Source: Chryseobacterium sp. ERMR1:04 (GTDB lineage Bacteria > Bacteroidota > Bacteroidia > Flavobacteriales > Weeksellaceae). Taken from it: DNA of 64,000 nt. This document shows positions 44,193 through 51,516 of this stretch, piece by piece (the first letter of the stretch is position 1; every line of letters begins with the position of its first letter). Below the pieces are notes generated by a model that did no database searches, was not told the origin of the DNA, and saw only the letters and a program-made list of their open reading frames with translations. The stretch spans positions 1,178,001 through 1,242,000 of the forward strand of contig NZ_LIRF01000003.1 in assembly GCF_001297705.1 (NCBI RefSeq). The letters run 5' to 3'. The position numbers were made by a program, and so were the translations under genes.

Positions 44193-44765
44193 ATGTTTTC
44201 AAAATTAATTTTCAGCGCAGCAATATTTTTCTCAACATTGAGTTTTGCTCAAAATGCTAAAACAGCCAATACCGTTTTAATGGGAGGAAAGCCTGTACAT
44301 ACGTATGCTAAATTACCTGCCGTAAATAAAGCAGCCCCCAAGTTTACGCTTACCGATGTTACCATGAAAGATCAAACCCTTGATTCTTACAAAGGAAAAT
44401 TTTTGATCCTTAATATTTTCCCGAGTGTAGATACCGGAGTTTGTTCGGCTTCTGTGCGTCATTTCAATGAAGATGCGGCTAATATTCCAAATACGGTTGT
44501 TCTTTGTATTTCTAAAGATTTGCCATTTGCTCAAAAGAGATTTTGTGGTGCTGAAGGCATCAAAAATGTTGTAATGCTTTCAGATTTCCGTTCTGATTTT
44601 GGAAAAACATATGGTGTAGAAATTACAGATTCTGTGATGAAAGGTCTTTTAAGCAGAGCTGTTGTGGTGATTGATCCTTCAGGAAAAATTGTTTATGAAG
44701 AGCAGGTGGCTGATATTTCACAAGAACCTAATTACGAAGCAGCGATTAAAGCAGCTAAAAATTAA
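44193..44765 (+). CDS. tpx: Thiol peroxidase with signal peptide (exported Tpx)
   Basis: A 190-residue Tpx-type peroxiredoxin with a signal peptide (MFSKLIFSAAIFFSTLSFAQ, cleavage near 20). The peroxidatic Cys84 is in PSVDTGVCSASVRHFNED and the resolving Cys118 in KRFCGAEG. The motif has DTG-V-C where most Tpx have DTP-x-C. It should reduce peroxides outside the cytoplasm, where its electron donor is not obvious since thioredoxin is cytoplasmic. It is a clear paralogue of the cytoplasmic enzyme at 23651 (shared YEAA, GLLSRAV, KDLPFA segments). Confidence 0.93.
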   Translation: MFSKLIFSAAIFFSTLSFAQNAKTANTVLMGGKPVHTYAKLPAVNKAAPKFTLTDVTMKDQTLDSYKGKFLILNIFPSVDTGVCSASVRHFNEDAANIPNTVVLCISKDLPFAQKRFCGAEGIKNVVMLSDFRSDFGKTYGVEITDSVMKGLLSRAVVVIDPSGKIVYEEQVADISQEPNYEAAIKAAKN

Positions 44766-44787
44766 GTAGCTTTTTAAAATAAATTGA

Positions 44788-44822
44788 AAACCCTCTAGCG
44801 ATTAATATTGTTAGAGGGTTTT
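44788..44822 (+). terminator. Terminator of the exported tpx gene
   Basis: AAACCCTCTA and TAGAGGGTTT form a perfect 10 bp stem with a 14-base loop and a T run, 23 bases after the stop. Confidence 0.9.
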
Positions 44823-45107
44823 TGGTAATGTAGAATGGTTAAACTTTATCTTGTTGGTTGGTTTTCGCAAAGGCGCAAGTAGATTTATAAGGTGTATGCT
44901 TTTAGGCGCAAGGATTTTATCTACGATAAAATGGATTATGTTATAGATGAACTTACACTTTGTCAGAGCTAAACAAAGTTTGGTTGAGATTCTTTCAGAA
45001 TGACAAAAGACATTAAATAATATTAGAACGAAAATCTGCGATTTTCTTGCGCCTTACAACAGCTTAAAGATTAGAAAACTTTGCGTCTTCGCGATTATCC
45101 AACAAAA
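44821..45107. repeat. Large palindromic element, tandem copy 1
   Basis: The core 44857-45103 starts GTTGGTTTTCGCAAAGGCGC and ends TTTGCGTCTTCGCGATTATC then CAAC, which are imperfect inverted repeats of about 20 bp. Inside are AGGCGCAAGGATTTTATC and TTTTCTTGCGCCTTA, again inverted. The 45143 unit repeats it at a distance of 322-323 bases with about ten differences. Confidence 0.88.
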
Positions 45108-45142
45108 AGAGACTCTGGTAATCAAAAATTACTGAAGGTTTT

Positions 45143-45430
45143 TTGGTGATATAAGAATGGTTAAACTTTATCTTGTTGGTTGGTTTTCGCAAAGGCGCAA
45201 GGAGATTTATAAGGTGTATGCTTTTAAGGCGCAAGGATTTTATCTACGATAAAATGGATTATGTTAGAGATGAACTTACATTTTGTCAGAGCTAAACAAA
45301 GTTTGGTTGAGATTCTTTCAGAATGACAAAAGAGATTAAATAATATTAGAACGAAAATCTGCGATTTTCTTGCGCCTTAAAGCTGCCTAAAGATTAAAAA
45401 ACTTTGCGTCTTCGCGATTATCCAACAAAA
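45143..45430. repeat. Large palindromic element, tandem copy 2
   Basis: A second copy of the unit at 44821, in the same direction (core 45179-45426). The differences include AAGTAGA to AAGGAGA, ACTTTGTC to TTTTGTC and ACAACAGC to AAGCTGC. The gap between the cores holds a short piece, AGAGACTCTGGTAATCAAAA, not found in the other. Confidence 0.88.
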
Positions 45431-45475
45431 ATACATTCTTCTTTTAATCACCTCATCCAGATGAATCACCTCAAC

Positions 45476-46264
45476 TCAAAAACTATATCCCGCTCCTACA
45501 TTCAGGTAAACAGGTCTCATTTTAAAAGATATTGTTTTAAAGTCTGATTTAAATACATTATTTAATCCAACACTTAAATCACTAAAGACATTAAGATGTT
45601 TAGAGAACTTCCAATTAGCCCCTAATTGAATTCCATAAGAAAAATGGCGCAGGTCATTGGAGAAATCATAAGAAGCCGTTTTATCGCCTTCGAAAACAAC
45701 TTTAGCGCCAGTAGGATCTCCCTCACGTAAGTAGCCATCAAAAACATATCCTGAGAAATTTTTATCGATGAGCAATGACCAGAAAGCACCTCCTGAAAAA
45801 GACCATCGGTTGTTCATCTTATACGCGACCAACGTCGGAATGGTGATATAAGAATTGGCTACATGGGTAGACACACCGCCTGTCCAGTTTCCAGCTACTT
45901 TCTCGCCTTCTCCACCAATAATTTCCATGCTGTAATTTTTAACTCTGGAATCGGCTTTCATTCCTTTATTTTCCAATCGGATACCTGTACTCCATCCCCA
46001 AGAACGTGGAGACTGATTCAGCCAATACACCACATTCCCCTCTATGCTCATATTCAGCATTGGATTAAAACTGTTCAGTTCACGAATTTCAGCAGGCAAT
46101 GGAATCGGCGTAACGCCACCAATATTCACGCCTACTCTCAACTGATATACGAGGACCCCCGATTCCTTTGGAGCAGGCTCCAGATCTTGTGCACAAATCA
46201 ATGAATTTCCTCCGAAAAGAAACATCGATAATGAGGTACAAAAAAGATATAGATTATTCTTCAT
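45476..46264 (-). CDS. Outer-membrane beta-barrel protein, coupled to the PCMD lipoprotein
   Basis: A 262-residue protein with a signal peptide (ending ICAQ, about residue 25) and about eight predicted amphipathic strands (YWLNQSPRSWGWSTGIRLEN, YGIQLGANWKFSKHLNVFSD) closing with a C-terminal aromatic strand (LNVGAGYSF). This is the PorT/OmpA-like small barrel type common in Bacteroidota. It starts one base after the upstream PCMD gene ends, so the two are probably one operon with translation coupled. Partner or substrate unknown. Confidence 0.8.
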   Translation of the reverse strand: MKNNLYLFCTSLSMFLFGGNSLICAQDLEPAPKESGVLVYQLRVGVNIGGVTPIPLPAEIRELNSFNPMLNMSIEGNVVYWLNQSPRSWGWSTGIRLENKGMKADSRVKNYSMEIIGGEGEKVAGNWTGGVSTHVANSYITIPTLVAYKMNNRWSFSGGAFWSLLIDKNFSGYVFDGYLREGDPTGAKVVFEGDKTASYDFSNDLRHFSYGIQLGANWKFSKHLNVFSDLSVGLNNVFKSDFKTISFKMRPVYLNVGAGYSF

Positions 46265-46265
46265 T

Positions 46266-47351
46266 CTAATGGGTTAATTCAATTTCATCAATTAAAAGGG
46301 TACTTCCTACCGCACCTGCAAAGGTATCTCCATCAATACTTGAGGTAAAGACAAGCGAGAGACTATATTTTCCGTCTATTAATTTTTGTTGGTCTATTGT
46401 CTGATTATTGATGACATCAAAAGGAATATAAAAAGCCGTCCAATCCGAAGCTTCAATTCGCTGCGCATCTGTAACACGGGCAATAGAAAAAATATTGGGA
46501 TGGGTGAACTTATTGGTTCCGTCAAGGAATTTCAAATTGGCATCTGTTTCAAAGAAAACAGCATAGATATCCCAAGTGTCTTTCTTGTTGGGTTGTACGA
46601 CTCCGCCTTCTCTGTATACCGGTCCGGCGGTATATTTAAAAAAACCTTTTACCCCTTTCGGAACAAGATCTACAGGCACTCCCAGATGTAAACTTTTCAA
46701 AGGATTGGAAATGGAAGATCCCAAATCAAATTCTCCCATAAACAAGTTTCCTGCTGCCATAGGTTTTCCCATTATCGCTCCTAAGTTTCCGGTAGACTGA
46801 GTGGTTAATTTTACCCCTTGCCCTACTTTGCCATCTGCCAAACGAGCCGTTGGATACCCTTCCGGATTGGATGACGCTCCCGTTAAGCTGAAACCTGCAT
46901 TGCCACTGGCCCAGTCCATGATATTCTGATTATTTTGATCTGTTTCAAAAAACACATCATATTTACCATTTTCAAGGCGTACATTTTCAAAACTGAACTT
47001 AGAACCAATGGTTGAAATAATATAAGAAACCTCATATTTCTTTTGGTATTGATGATCCTCCGAGGTTACCGTATAGATTTGAGGCTTCGTGAAATTAAGA
47101 ACCGTTCCACTTTTTGGAAAGATCGTTGCACCTGGCGTTAAGGTAAAAGTTGGCGCTTGTTGAGTTAAATCTGTCGATGATTTTACTAATATCTGAATAC
47201 GATCATTTTGTAAAATAGGATCTTTTCTCAGAATAAGCGGATCTACATCGCAGGATATAATATCAGCTTCAGCATTGGGAAGTTCCGGCCGAATGCACGA
47301 CCAACAAAAACAGCTGACGATGAGCAATAGAATAAGGTTAAAGTTTTTCAT
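46266..47351 (-). CDS. PCMD domain lipoprotein
   Basis: A 361-residue lipoprotein (signal ending FCWSC, Cys19). Residues 35-115 look like an Ig-like strand-rich domain (LILRKDPILQNDRIQILVKS), and 120-360 is a 'putative carbohydrate metabolism domain' (PCMD) with RLADGKVGQGVKLTTQST, GFFKYTAGPVY and a closing SLVFTSSIDGDTFAGAVGS then LLIDEIEL. PCMD proteins occur in Bacteroidota surface systems and are thought to bind glycans; no SusC/SusD genes are adjacent. It comes first in an operon with a small outer-membrane barrel. Confidence 0.8.
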   Translation of the reverse strand: MKNFNLILLLIVSCFCWSCIRPELPNAEADIISCDVDPLILRKDPILQNDRIQILVKSSTDLTQQAPTFTLTPGATIFPKSGTVLNFTKPQIYTVTSEDHQYQKKYEVSYIISTIGSKFSFENVRLENGKYDVFFETDQNNQNIMDWASGNAGFSLTGASSNPEGYPTARLADGKVGQGVKLTTQSTGNLGAIMGKPMAAGNLFMGEFDLGSSISNPLKSLHLGVPVDLVPKGVKGFFKYTAGPVYREGGVVQPNKKDTWDIYAVFFETDANLKFLDGTNKFTHPNIFSIARVTDAQRIEASDWTAFYIPFDVINNQTIDQQKLIDGKYSLSLVFTSSIDGDTFAGAVGSTLLIDEIELTH

Positions 47352-47682
47352 AGATTAGGGAATAAAAACAAGACGAACTTTTGAAAAGCCCGTCTTGAAG
47401 GTATGAATATTTTTTTTAATCGGTTAAATCGGGTTTTATATTTTCTTCAGCATAAGGCATTAACTAGTATTTTTTTAACAATACATACGACAAAGTTACT
47501 GATGAAGGTAGCTTATTCAGAATCAATATAATTGATTCAATTCTTTGCTCACTCAAATTTGAAGAGTTAACCATAAATCTTTGCGTTAAAAAACTTTCAA
47601 CTTGATCTTTAATATTTTCAGTAATCCATCATAAAAAAGCTAAGCTGAGTTGAATTAAGTTTACAATAGTGAGAAACCATTA
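47352..47682. other. Upstream region between PCMD gene and divergent hypothetical gene
   Basis: It holds a CAAGACG/CGTCTTG hairpin (47370-47397) in the leader of the PCMD gene, and AAATCTTTGCGTTAAAAAAC near 47575, half of the AACGCAAAG palindrome. Otherwise it is AT-rich with no gene seen. Confidence 0.5.
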
Positions 47683-47711
47683 TTGCTATTACGTTCATTT
47701 CTTTATATTTG
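47683..47711 (+). promoter_or_regulatory. Strong TTG-N18-TAnnTTTG promoter
   Basis: TTG at 47683-47685 and TATATTTG at 47704-47711 with 18 bases between fit the Bacteroidota consensus. It lies 17 bases before the ATG at 47729, so it fixes the start of the next gene and excludes the longer frame from 47669. Confidence 0.75.
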
Positions 47712-47728
47712 ATAGAAAAATTCATAAA

Positions 47729-48229
47729 ATGAAGGATGAAAATATAAATAAATTGAATTCTCTATTTTCAAATTTAAAATCAGAAGATCAAAAACTGAAA
47801 GAAAGTCTGGAAAAAAAGAAAAGTGAAGAGGATCTGTTTATTGAGAGTTTTAAAATAGTATGCAAAGATCTGATTGATCCTAAAATGTTGGAATTTAGGA
47901 CAATGTTGAGAGAGAATGGATATGGTTGTAAAATTACATTTACCGAAGAAAATACCAACAAATTAGGCATTAATGGTTATCCTAATATAAAGCTTCAGAT
48001 TTCCAGAAATCTTGATTCTAATTTCTATGCCAATAATAAGTTCCCCCATATCATGTTTGCTGCCGACAAAAACACCAGAAAAATTGTAATTCATCAGGAT
48101 ACCATTTTTCAAAATAGCACAGGAAATGCAGCTATGAAAGAACAATCATACACCGCCGATACATTAAACGAAGAAAACATAGAACAGGAAATTCTTGATT
48201 CTATTGAACAAATATTGGTGAATAAGTGA
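47729..48229 (+). CDS. Hypothetical cytoplasmic protein
   Basis: A 166-residue protein starting MKDENINKLNSLFSNLKSE; the in-frame ATG at 47669 lies upstream of the promoter and is rejected. The N-terminal third is a coiled-coil-like, Lys/Glu-rich helix (LKESLEKKKSEEDLFIESF), followed by alternating strands (GYPNIKLQISRNLDSNFYA, KIVIHQDTIFQNSTG). There is no signal peptide. The family is not recognised. It is a single gene with a good promoter. Confidence 0.7.
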   Translation: MKDENINKLNSLFSNLKSEDQKLKESLEKKKSEEDLFIESFKIVCKDLIDPKMLEFRTMLRENGYGCKITFTEENTNKLGINGYPNIKLQISRNLDSNFYANNKFPHIMFAADKNTRKIVIHQDTIFQNSTGNAAMKEQSYTADTLNEENIEQEILDSIEQILVNK

Positions 48230-48270
48230 AAGCTTTTAGTGATTTATTAACTGATTTTTATTGGTTTAAA

Positions 48271-48300
48271 TAAGGTACGAGTAAGATGCTCGCACCAGCA
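48271..48300. repeat. GGTACGAGyAAGATGCTCGCACC hairpin repeat, copy 1
   Basis: TAAGGTACGAGTAAGATGC then TCGCACCAGCA; GGT-CGAG and CTCG-ACC halves pair around AAGA. It precedes a gene remnant; copy 2 is at 48561. Confidence 0.85.
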
Positions 48301-48389
48301 TAGAGTATATCTAAATGATAAAAATTTCGAAATTCATTGTAGTATTGCCATCTTTTAAAATTACAACATTGAAATATTAAGCGACCACA

Positions 48390-48544
48390 ATGGGATTTGA
48401 ATATAAATTAAAAGCAAAGCTTACTGAAAGGCAAACTACTGAAATTCAATATTTGCTTGAAAACACTTCATTTTTTGAGATGAATTAAAAATCTATATGG
48501 CGGATAATCAAATTGAATATGAGGTAATTGATTATCAAGAATAA
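48390..48544 (+). pseudogene. Frameshifted remnant of a small protein gene
   Basis: ATG at 48390 opens MGFEYKLKAKLTERQTTEIQ then YLLENTSFFEMN before TAA (48486). The -1 frame continues directly with KIYMADNQIEYEVIDYQE and stops at 48542. Joined, the two give about 50 residues of a plausible soluble protein, so a small deletion or frameshift has probably broken the gene. The family is not recognised with certainty; immunity-like small proteins have this style. It is flanked on both sides by identical hairpin repeats (48271 and 48561). Confidence 0.4.
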
Positions 48545-48560
48545 AAACAGCAAATATTAC

Positions 48561-48590
48561 TAAGGTACGAGCAAGATGCTCGCACCAGCA
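48561..48590. repeat. GGTACGAGyAAGATGCTCGCACC hairpin repeat, copy 2
   Basis: Identical to copy 1 at 48271 except for one base (GCAAG for GTAAG), in the same direction and 290 bases away. Confidence 0.85.
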
Positions 48591-48647
48591 GCTTAGTAAA
48601 TTATTCGCTTGAAAAAGATATAATTTCTATTATTAATATGAAATTGA

Positions 48648-48669
48648 AAACCTGCCTCACAGCAGGTTT
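48648..48669 (-). terminator. Terminator of the SDR gene
   Basis: AAACCTGC and GCAGGTTT pair around CTCACA, 7 bases beyond the stop at 48676. The same 22-base hairpin is used after hutU at 51409. Confidence 0.8.
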
Positions 48670-48675
48670 CATCAT

Positions 48676-49434
48676 TTACAAATGAAAATACCTCGGATCC
48701 GGATATTCAAATTCAAAATCCAACTCTGTAATTAATTTTGCAGACGATATCGTTCTTCCTTGAGTAGTACGTTCCCCTGAATATGGTAAATCTTTCTGAG
48801 CATTGATGATCTCTTCTTTATTTGGATGAACAGGCGCCACGACATTATACACTTTAGAATGAGATTCATTGTTCAGCATTTTTTCAACAACCGAACAAAT
48901 ATCAGCATAATGAATATGATTCACCAACAGATCCAAATTAGAGATATTATAATTTTTCAACAATCGTTGATCTCCCATTAATCCAGCCAATCTTAAAATA
49001 TTGACTTGAGGAAATTTGTTTTTTATCACACACTCGCTTGGAATATCGTCCACCGATTTGTCGTCTTCCGTAAATTCTTTTTCAGTTTGGGGATAGACTC
49101 CCGTAGAACTCATCAAATAAAGCTGACCTTTATAATCTCCAAGAAACGCCAACAAATTCTGACCTCGTTCCTGTAATGGAATTTCAGCACCTCTTACGCC
49201 TGCAAAAGGAACCGTAATAATCACAGCATCCAATTGAGGTGCTACCTCCCATTCTGTAATCGTTTCAAGATGTTCATCCGGAAAATCAACCACTGTGGTA
49301 TGATATCCTTTTGACGATAAATCTTCTATTTTAGATGGGGACGTCGTGGTCGTGAAAATTTCATATTGATTCGATAATCTCTCCGCAATATGACCTCCCA
49401 GCCATCCGCATCCTATAATTCCTATTTTTTTCAT
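48676..49434 (-). CDS. SDR-type NAD(P)-binding protein, YeeZ-like
   Basis: A 252-residue protein with an N-terminal Rossmann motif IGIIGCGWLGGHIAERL (GxGxxG variant GCGWLG), STGVYPQ in place of the SDR catalytic Tyr region, and NILRLAGLMG followed by NHIHYADICSVVEKML, typical of extended atypical SDRs such as YeeZ. It binds NAD(P); the substrate is a nucleotide sugar or unknown. No signal peptide. Monocistronic. Confidence 0.85.
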   Translation of the reverse strand: MKKIGIIGCGWLGGHIAERLSNQYEIFTTTTSPSKIEDLSSKGYHTTVVDFPDEHLETITEWEVAPQLDAVIITVPFAGVRGAEIPLQERGQNLLAFLGDYKGQLYLMSSTGVYPQTEKEFTEDDKSVDDIPSECVIKNKFPQVNILRLAGLMGDQRLLKNYNISNLDLLVNHIHYADICSVVEKMLNNESHSKVYNVVAPVHPNKEEIINAQKDLPYSGERTTQGRTISSAKLITELDFEFEYPDPRYFHL

Positions 49435-49450
49435 TGTTTAACTCTTTTTT

Positions 49451-49630
49451 TTAACACTAATTACTCTAATATTTTTCACAAATAACACTAATTAAAGATT
49501 CGTGAAAACTTGTAAAATCATTTGTGATATTATCGTTTTATTTAAACACAAATGGCTCTAATATTTTTCACTAATAACACTAATTAAAGATTCGTGAAAA
49601 TTTGTAAACTCATTTGTGATATTAGTGTTT
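49451..49630. repeat. Two tandem copies of the AAACACnAAT palindrome, period 92 bp
   Basis: Copy one runs from TTTAACACTAATTACTCTAA (49450) and copy two from TTTAAACACAAATGGCTCTAA (49541). ATATTTTTCAC and TTAAAGATTCGTGAAAA occur in both, 92 bases apart. The right end reads TTTGTGATATTAGTGTTTTT. The array lies between the SDR gene and the peroxidase gene stop codon. Confidence 0.88.
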
Positions 49631-50650
49631 TTATTTATTGTTTTTTTTGTATTCCCTATTTGAAACCATCACAGAATCGTTAAGCGTTCTCAAAAAGGCC
49701 AACAGATTTTCTTTTTCTTTTGCTGTAAAAACAATCGGATGTTGAAGTTCTTTCGCTAGGGTCGGGCTTTTTTCTATGCCTTTTTCATAATGTTCCAATA
49801 CTTTATTCAGGGTTTGAAATCTACCGTCATGCATGTAAGGATAGGTATAAGAAAGGTTTCTGAGACTTGGAATTTTGAACATCAGTTTGTCTTCCGGCTC
49901 CATTGTTTTATTCCATTTTCCGTAATCTTTGAGATTAGGGTTGATGGGAAGTCCATTATTTGCAAAACCATAACTGGAAAACAAAGGCTCGGTATGACAC
50001 GAACTGCATTTGTTTTTGAATACTTGATATCCATTCTCTTCTGTTTCCGTAAATCTAGCTTTTCCTTGCTTTACTTTATCATATTTAGCATTTGCTGAAA
50101 CAATGGTTAGTTGAAACTGCGAAAGGGCTTTCATAACCCGTTCCGTGGTTGCCAAACTGTCTCCAAAACTTCTATAGAAAAGCGTTTTATATTCTTTTGA
50201 CTTATTGAGTTTTCGAACAACCGCATTGATGTCCTCACCCATTTCTTTAGGATGATTGATCGGCGCCAACGCCTGAACATCAATATTTCCCACTGAGCCA
50301 TCCCACATGAATTTCTTCTGCCACGCAAGGTTGAATATCGCAGGTGAATTTCGGTCTCCTATTCCATCTTCAATTCCTTTGCTTAAACCATTTCCTACAT
50401 GGGAAAAAGCCTGATTTGAATTATGACAGGAAGAACACGAAATCGTATGATCTCTCGATAAAATTGGGTCGTAAAATAGTTTTCTGCCCAATTCTATTTT
50501 AGCACGTTTCAAAGGATTTGCTTTAAAGTCGTACATCGGTTTCGGAAAATAAGAAGGATAAACCAACGGAAGCTCCTGAAGGCTGTAAAATGCCATCAGT
50601 ATAAACAATGAAAGAATTCCGAGAGGTTTTAGTTTTGCGTACACGATCAT
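49631..50650 (-). CDS. Di-haem cytochrome c peroxidase (CcpA/MauG family)
   Basis: A 339-residue periplasmic protein: N-terminal membrane/signal segment (about 10-26) then two c-type haem motifs, CSSCHNS at about 72-78 and CSSCHTE near 212. KAKIELGRKLFYDPILSRD, FNLAWQKKFMWDG, LAPINHPKEMG and FKIPSLRNLSYTYPYMHDGRF are the signatures of bacterial cytochrome c peroxidases, which reduce hydrogen peroxide with electrons from cytochrome c. MauG-like oxidases share the fold. The start codon is near the toxin gene; the two are separated by 21 bases. Confidence 0.94.
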   Translation of the reverse strand: MIVYAKLKPLGILSLFILMAFYSLQELPLVYPSYFPKPMYDFKANPLKRAKIELGRKLFYDPILSRDHTISCSSCHNSNQAFSHVGNGLSKGIEDGIGDRNSPAIFNLAWQKKFMWDGSVGNIDVQALAPINHPKEMGEDINAVVRKLNKSKEYKTLFYRSFGDSLATTERVMKALSQFQLTIVSANAKYDKVKQGKARFTETEENGYQVFKNKCSSCHTEPLFSSYGFANNGLPINPNLKDYGKWNKTMEPEDKLMFKIPSLRNLSYTYPYMHDGRFQTLNKVLEHYEKGIEKSPTLAKELQHPIVFTAKEKENLLAFLRTLNDSVMVSNREYKKNNK

Positions 50651-50671
50651 TTGAGATCTTCTGTTTTGGAT

Positions 50672-50971
50672 TTATGTTGTCACAGATTTGTAATTTTCAT
50701 CTGGGTCTTGGAAGTTTTGGAGAATACGATGGATATACAAAACATCATCTCCGTAACTATAAATAACTGTATTATGTTTTGTCAATATAAATTTATAAAA
50801 ATGAGTGTCTTCATATTTCTGAAAAATCACTTTTTTAATAAGTAAAATATCTATCGCCTTTTGAAATTTGTGAAAAAAATCTATCAAAACATCTATATTC
50901 CATTCTTCAAGAAGATAAGATTCAATATTTAGAAGATCTTCTTGCGCTTTTTCAGAAACTTCATAACGCAT
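50672..50971 (-). CDS. RelE/ParE-type toxin
   Basis: A 99-residue protein with the ParE toxin fold: RYEVSEKAQEDLLNIESYLL (helix 1 region), FFHKFQKAIDIL (helix 2), then beta-strands FYKFILTKHNTVIYSYG and VLYIHRILQNFQDPD. The IHRILQ-type terminal strand is typical of the family. Relatives poison DNA gyrase or cleave mRNA; which applies here cannot be told. Its start overlaps the upstream antitoxin-type gene by 11 bases, as toxin genes usually do in these pairs. Confidence 0.87.
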   Translation of the reverse strand: MRYEVSEKAQEDLLNIESYLLEEWNIDVLIDFFHKFQKAIDILLIKKVIFQKYEDTHFYKFILTKHNTVIYSYGDDVLYIHRILQNFQDPDENYKSVTT

Positions 50972-51299
50972 CTTTTCTGTACTTTTCTATACGTTTTTTC
51001 ATATTTTCCAAAACAATTTCTCCTGGAATTCCTTTTCCATTTCTAAAATCTTCCTCACTCTTTCTCAACGATTCCAGAATTTCTTCTTTGGTTTCATTTC
51101 TCCACTGTTTTACTTCAATAGTTTTTGAAATGATTAAAAGCTCTTCCGGGGTAAATCTTTTTTCTTTCAGTTTTTTGAAAAAAGTAGGCTTTTTAATTCC
51201 AGATTTCTCAATGATATACGACATTTTGAATGGGGAATTTTTTAAAATCTCATCGATGCTATTTTGAATTTCGATATATTTTTCTATTTCCGCTATCAT
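50961..51299 (-). CDS. Antitoxin with N-terminal helix-turn-helix
   Basis: A 112-residue protein placed before the ParE-type toxin, overlapping it by 11 bases. Residues 25-65 look like a Xre-type helix-turn-helix (MSYIIEKSGIKKPTFFKKLKE, then FTPEELLIISKTIEV), and the C-terminal 45 residues are charged and flexible (EEILESLRKSEEDFRNG) as in antitoxin tails that wrap the toxin. It is therefore likely to bind its own promoter and the toxin. HTH-type antitoxins of this layout are less common for ParE than Phd/MazE-type ones. Confidence 0.8.
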   Translation of the reverse strand: MIAEIEKYIEIQNSIDEILKNSPFKMSYIIEKSGIKKPTFFKKLKEKRFTPEELLIISKTIEVKQWRNETKEEILESLRKSEEDFRNGKGIPGEIVLENMKKRIEKYRKDAL

Positions 51300-51408
51300 T
51301 ATCTTATGTTTTTTGGTATCGATTTATGATACAAATATAGGAAATATATGATTTATTTAAATTACATTTTAGATTTAAAATAGATTATTGTTTTCATAAA
51401 AAACAAAG

Positions 51409-51430
51409 AAACCTGCCTCACAGCAGGTTT
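51409..51430 (-). terminator. Terminator of hutU
   Basis: AAACCTGC/GCAGGTTT with loop CTCACA, same hairpin as at 48648. It lies 87 bases past the hutU stop, after the palindrome at 51441. Confidence 0.75.
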
Positions 51431-51440
51431 TTATATATTC

Positions 51441-51513
51441 CGTCATTACGAGGAACGAAGCAATCTATTCAAAGTAGTTCTAGATTGCTTCGTCTTTCAT
51501 CCTCGCAATGACG
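51441..51513. repeat. CGTCATTACGAGG palindrome, 73 bp
   Basis: CGTCATTACGAGGAACGAAGCAATCT and AGATTGCTTCG...CCTCGCAATGACG are imperfect inverted repeats (about 24 of 26 positions). It ends four bases before the hutU stop. I recall that ends of this type are widespread among Bacteroidota repeats. Confidence 0.85.
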
Positions 51514-51516
51514 TCC

